From Monomorium pharaonis (lineage: Eukaryota > Arthropoda > Insecta > Hymenoptera > Formicidae): a DNA stretch of 64,000 bases. Below are positions 60,111 to 64,000 of the stretch, piece after piece; within the stretch, counting starts at the first letter, position 1, and each line of letters starts with the position of its first letter. The stretch spans positions 39,417,132-39,481,131 of the forward strand of contig NC_050467.1 in NCBI RefSeq assembly GCF_013373865.1, written 5' to 3'. Position numbers and translations under genes: made by a program. The notes under the pieces were generated by a model. The model was not told the origin of the DNA, did no database searches, and saw only the letters and a program-made list of their open reading frames with translations.

Positions 60111-61150
60111 CCTTTTATCGATTACTACCCTCACTGATGTTCCTCGTCCGCTTCACGATCGCTTAGAATAAGAACGCCCTCCATCAATATCTCAGTCGGT
60201 CTCCACAATTCGTCTCCGAGATGCTCATTAGGCTACGGGCGAACTAACGATCTGATCGTCGCAAACAGATCGCAAATAAATGAACTTTCTGAATATTCTT
60301 AAATTGTATCATTTGATGGATTGCGCGTGAAAGCGTGAAAAGTAAAATTTAAAAAACGTGATAATTCATTTCCAACACATATATAATTTAATTTAATTTA
60401 AATCAATTGCTTAATCTAAAAAATGCACCATGATGCATATCGAGACCATGTTGTTAACCGTTAATTTGCTATTTCGGACCTGGAGCGAAATAATTCTTTA
60501 ATATTCGTATTACGCAATTCCGCCGGCGATCGCCGGCAACGACGGCAAAGTTACATCCTGAAGAAAGCCGCGCGGTTTCTTTTCAGACTGTAGCCCGTTT
60601 AAAGTTTCATGCACGGGAAATCGCGCCGAGGCGATTTAAAGTATGCATAGGTTAATCAAAAAGCCGAGTGCGCGGGGTGAAAAAGGCCGCGGCGTGCTGC
60701 GTTCGATTCCCGACTAAGGCTCGTTGGGGATTTGTGGAGACCCCCTGAAACTGCCTGTCTGCCCGGCTGCGATCGTTGCCAAGCTGGCTGCCACAGAATT
60801 TAACACCGTCGGTGGCGCGGCCGCTGGTAAATGGCGTGTAGAAGTTAAAATATAATGGCGATGTGTGCGGCACACGGGGTGGCGCACCGCAGCAGCAACA
60901 TGCGGCGGGCGAGGGCAGAGCTATGCATAGCAGATTATTTCGCCGTCTCGGCGAAATAAGGTATCGGCACTTTTCCGCAACACCGGCAACCGGGATGAGA
61001 GCGCAGCAACCTTCTCCCGGGAGGTCCTCTTTAACATTACCGTCAACGACTTGGGAGTAGACTGCCTCCCTCTTTTAATGAATATTTACGAAGGACGCAT
61101 CGGAGGAATTTCCCGACTTGCTACACTCGACACGTTAGACGTCTCCATGC
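60111..61150. other. CpG-rich island
   Basis: GC-rich at 60480-61070 with short frames and no recognised protein. It carries a 16-bp perfect palindrome at 60522-60537 (GCCGGCGATCGCCGGC) and the hairpin at 60935-60959. It may be regulatory. Confidence 0.35.
60935..60959. repeat. hairpin, 11-bp perfect arms and 3-nt loop
   Basis: TTATTTCGCCG and CGGCGAAATAA are exact inverted complements around a TCT loop. The stem is too short for a microRNA precursor, and no U-run follows. It could be a dimer-binding site or a structured RNA element. Confidence 0.9.
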
Positions 61151-62220
61151 AAATAGACTTTAGTGCACCGACACTGTAGAACGGTGTGCTTTTGTGAGCA
61201 AAAGATTAACACGTGCCAATCTCTTCCTCGCATGTATATTAATTTACCAATTATGTTTTCGCGAGAGATACTTTTTTTTTAGTATCAAAAATATACACAC
61301 TAGAAGAATTGATTCTAGACTGAGTGTACGCGCGAACCGGGTCCAAATGATATTTTAATATTTAAGTATCCTATGCTCGCATCGCGCACACACATTTTCT
61401 GTTAATAAAACGTTTAATAAGAATCGTCCTTTGAAAAAATAAACTGATTAGTTTAAACCGTTATTTCAAATGGCTTTGTGAATAAAATGCAGACGTAAAT
61501 TTTCATGTATAAATGACGGGAGATGCACGCTTTACGGGCTTTAGTCATGTGCCCCAATTTCACGTAGATACGTGTTAGCATCGTTGGCTCAGCTTACGAG
61601 CTACATTCAATCCCCTGGTTCTTTCTCAGCTGATCTCGTAGCAGATCTAGTTGCTAGAAACTTTGCATAACGTAGAGAGTTACGTTAACATTAACGATCT
61701 CGTGATGACCCTATCTCATTTTGAGAGAATAGCGAATTAGTTTGAATTCAACATACATACATTTTATATATCGAAACTGCATCGCAGCTAATGTATTTGT
61801 ATTTTCACATATAATATAAATTGTGTAATTTATAATATATAGATAATCAAAATTACATTGTAGTTTTTTATTTGTAAGATAATTAGGCACACGCGTTTTA
61901 TGTTGAAAAAAAAAAACATGAAATATGAATATTGCACCACTATATCCTAACTTAATTCCGTATTAACATATATTATTAATCTCATATTAACGTATTAATT
62001 TACTTTATAATTATAAACATGTCATAATACAGAGTATATTAATATTATCAAATAGGTATTTAATTAAAAGTGCGCACATATACATGCACCATGTATAAAT
62101 TGCTAGAGCATAGTTATTCTATACTACTGTTTCAAAAATGCAAATTACGTTTAATAATTTTTGGATCTGTATGTGTTTAAATATTACATGTGTGGAAATA
62201 CACACGTTAGAAAGACATAC
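61151..62220. other. AT-rich spacer
   Basis: AT-rich, with no gene, RNA or element recognised. Confidence 0.5.
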
Positions 62221-63597
62221 AGGGAGGATAACGTCAGGAATTTGTCTCTGCGCCTCTGCAAAATTTTCTCGATACAGTCGCTCGCAATTCGCAATCGCTG
62301 GAGCGTGCGCGTGCATTTAAATTTGCAAATTAATCGAGAGCAGGGGCGGATATCTCTACACACGCGAGACATCCGGTATCGAGTTACCGGATGTTTGCGC
62401 GCCGCGTTGTCACCGAAAGACGTCGCACTGTTGCGTAACTCCACTACGCGGTGGCGGATAAATGCGGAGGCTGCTCCGTAGACCGCGATTACCAATTTAA
62501 GGAGCTCTTCTTCCCTCATACGTATGGATTTATTCTCTCGGAAGATATTGACATGCAAATTCGCCTCTCGCGCGCACACCGGATACACGTGTGTTACATG
62601 TGCGTGCGTACGCGAATCCATCGCAGTGCCACGGAAATACGACGACGTAATGTGCACAGCGAGTTACGAGGCGTTGTAAGATTGCATCCCCTTGTCACCC
62701 AACGTGTCGTGTTTATCGCACCTCGGAAATGTAAAATTGATTACGAATATTACACTATTCAAGTGCTCGTCATACTCTATTCGTTTCGTCACTATTAATT
62801 ATGATTAAAGGCATAATGCTACTTTTAAAACTAAGAAATTTAGATTACATAATTTTTTTTATTAAGCACAAATAAATTTTCATCTATTTAAGCGAACGAT
62901 ACTTTTAACATCGCGAGGTTTTCTTCTACATTTTAAAGTAATGATAAAAGCATAACTGTCACTTTTTCTTAGATTTTCCTTTCTTTTATCTGTAATATAT
63001 TTGCAGATTTTAGAACCGCGGAGGATCGACGACACGTTCGTCCGTTCGTAATAAAATGAAAGGGGAAAGGCCGGGATGTGTCGGCCAGAGGGGTGACGCA
63101 TCCCCTAGGCAGTACCGGGAGAGAAATATTCCCTGCTTTCACGCTCTAACGATATAATAAATCCCGTGATGTTCACATCGCGTCCGCGAAGTGCTCCTTT
63201 AATTTGCGAATCGCGTTTAACTTTGTAGCGAAAGTAATGGCTTTGCTTTGATTATTATTCGTATCTCATTGAAAATATAACTTTCTATTTAACCGCGAAA
63301 ATATTGTTCCCATTAATCCGTCTATATACATCCTCTCCCCCGAAAATACGGGAATTCAGAAATGAAGTTACATGAACGCGCGCGCACGCAGACAGTTTCC
63401 ATTTCTCTCAATTTCCGAAATATCCAGTTACTGTTGTCCTACCAACATTTCGGCACGTTCTGCCACGGCTACGGTGTATCTTTGCGGCGTATTGTTCATA
63501 CAAGAAGTCCGCGCAGAAACGGTATTGCCGACTATAACATAAATATTGTTTCACATATCTACATATGTTGGAGCGAACGACTTCGCATAGCGAATCG
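62221..63597. other. CpG-rich pocket and AT-rich spacer
   Basis: 62220-62750 is GC-rich, with overlapping frames on both strands up to 157 codons and no recognised domain. 62750-63000 is AT-rich. Nothing is called. Confidence 0.4.
62369..62394. repeat. hairpin, 10-bp perfect arms and 6-nt loop
   Basis: ACATCCGGTA and TACCGGATGT are exact inverted complements around TCGAGT. The stem can extend by a G-U and an A-T pair in RNA. Confidence 0.9.
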
Positions 63598-63690
63598 TTA
63601 TCCCCTATATTCTGTCAGCGCTGTCGTGCTGTCAGCGTCGCCGTCGCTTTCGCCGACTGCTACTGCAGTCGTTCTCTTCCTCGTCTTTAT

Positions 63691-63718
63691 CGTCGTCATC
63701 GTCGTCGTCGTCGTCGTC
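63691..63718. repeat. (GTC)n trinucleotide repeat
   Basis: About nine CGT/GTC units with one CATC interruption. On minus it is a GAC/GAT-type repeat that reads as Thr or Asp runs. Confidence 0.9.
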
Positions 63719-63744
63719 ATCCGTGTCTCATCGTCTATACCTCG

Positions 63745-63866
63745 CGTCGCGTCGAGGTACTCGGGCCAGGAAGTCGCGTCAAGTTCGCTAATGGGATTTA
63801 CATCTTGGCTCACTTCAGGCAGCCGGCGAGATCCATGACGCATCTTCGAGACACGGGGCGACGACA
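63745..63866 (-). other. candidate coding exon, minus strand, family unknown
   Basis: On minus, an AG directly before an ATG (TTGGGGCAG/ATGTCG, first exon base about 63866) opens a frame with balanced composition (ELDATSWPEYLDATR near its end) up to a GAG/GTATAG donor near 63745. If not spliced, the same frame continues through the trinucleotide repeat as poly-Thr to a stop at about 63598. The acceptor lacks a good pyrimidine tract and I recognise no family. It lies near the window edge, so partner exons may be outside. Confidence 0.2.
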
Positions 63867-64000
63867 TCTGCCCCAACCGTTTGACAAACTAGATAATAAT
63901 AATTATCGCAGCCCCTTTCCGACCTGTTATTTCAAGAAATGTGCGAATCGCAGTTTGTCAGACGCACGAAACTTGCAAGTTCAACAACTTTCTTATGAAT

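Noticed and set aside
60695..60715. tRNA T-loop-like GTTCGATTCCCG
   Set aside because: The flanking bases do not form a 5-bp T-stem and no D-arm or acceptor stem can be built upstream.
61570..61625. tRNA A-box-like TGGCTCAGC
   Set aside because: No matching B-box or cloverleaf is present.
1..64000. CRISPR array, telomeric (TTAGG)n, rRNA or spliceosomal RNA genes
   Set aside because: No regularly spaced identical repeats, no TTAGG array, and no recognisable conserved RNA core sequences were found by eye on either strand.

Overview
This window looks like non-coding nuclear DNA from an insect. The base texture suggests a hymenopteran, possibly an ant. That placement is an inference from texture: AT-rich DNA broken by CpG-rich islands, many long (GA)n/(CT)n microsatellites, CA/GC/TA repeats, eukaryote-type splice-site motifs, and a decayed non-LTR retrotransposon. 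No bacterial operon structure, ribosome-binding-site pattern, tRNA, rRNA or CRISPR array was found. No complete, recognisable protein-coding gene was found on either strand. Most open frames are chance frames in stop-poor GC-rich islands or in microsatellites.

Layout. 1-10.7 kb: alternating GC-rich islands and AT-rich DNA with GA/CT microsatellites, a 42-bp tandem duplication (3364-3447), a diverged duplication (about 6865-6985 and 7500-7622), and an exon-like segment with good splice signals at 8112-8252. 10.7-17.1 kb: mostly AT-rich, plus a GC-rich island at 15.0-17.1 kb that carries a first-exon-like segment on the minus strand (donor at 16903/16902). 17.12-17.80 kb: the clearest mobile-element relic, a minus-strand non-LTR retrotransposon fragment covering the end of the endonuclease domain and the linker after it. 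19.7-21.7 kb: the strongest CpG island, with a GCC/ACC repeat that is open on both strands. 22-35 kb: AT-rich DNA with islands, including a G-skewed block (27.55-27.72 kb) and a GATA/TATA/initiator arrangement (33.19-33.29 kb).

35.12-36.31 kb: a probable non-autonomous DNA transposon of about 1.2 kb, bounded by roughly 20-bp terminal inverted repeats that begin CACTG, with three diverged internal repeats. 36.3-50.4 kb: GC-rich islands with short repeats, a 22-bp perfect palindrome (40950-40971), and AT-rich spacers. 50.46-50.92 kb: an island open on both strands, with a well-placed ATG on minus and a good splice acceptor on plus. 51-64 kb: mainly AT-rich, with nested duplications at 58.6-58.8 kb, a homeodomain/Pho-type motif cluster near 60.0 kb, two strong hairpins (60.94 and 62.37 kb), and a weak minus-strand exon candidate near the right edge.

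The window is best read as a long intron or intergenic region containing regulatory islands, old transposons and perhaps a few untranslated or first exons. I found no set of genes working together. Everything labelled exon or CDS here is a low-confidence candidate that needs RNA or homology evidence.
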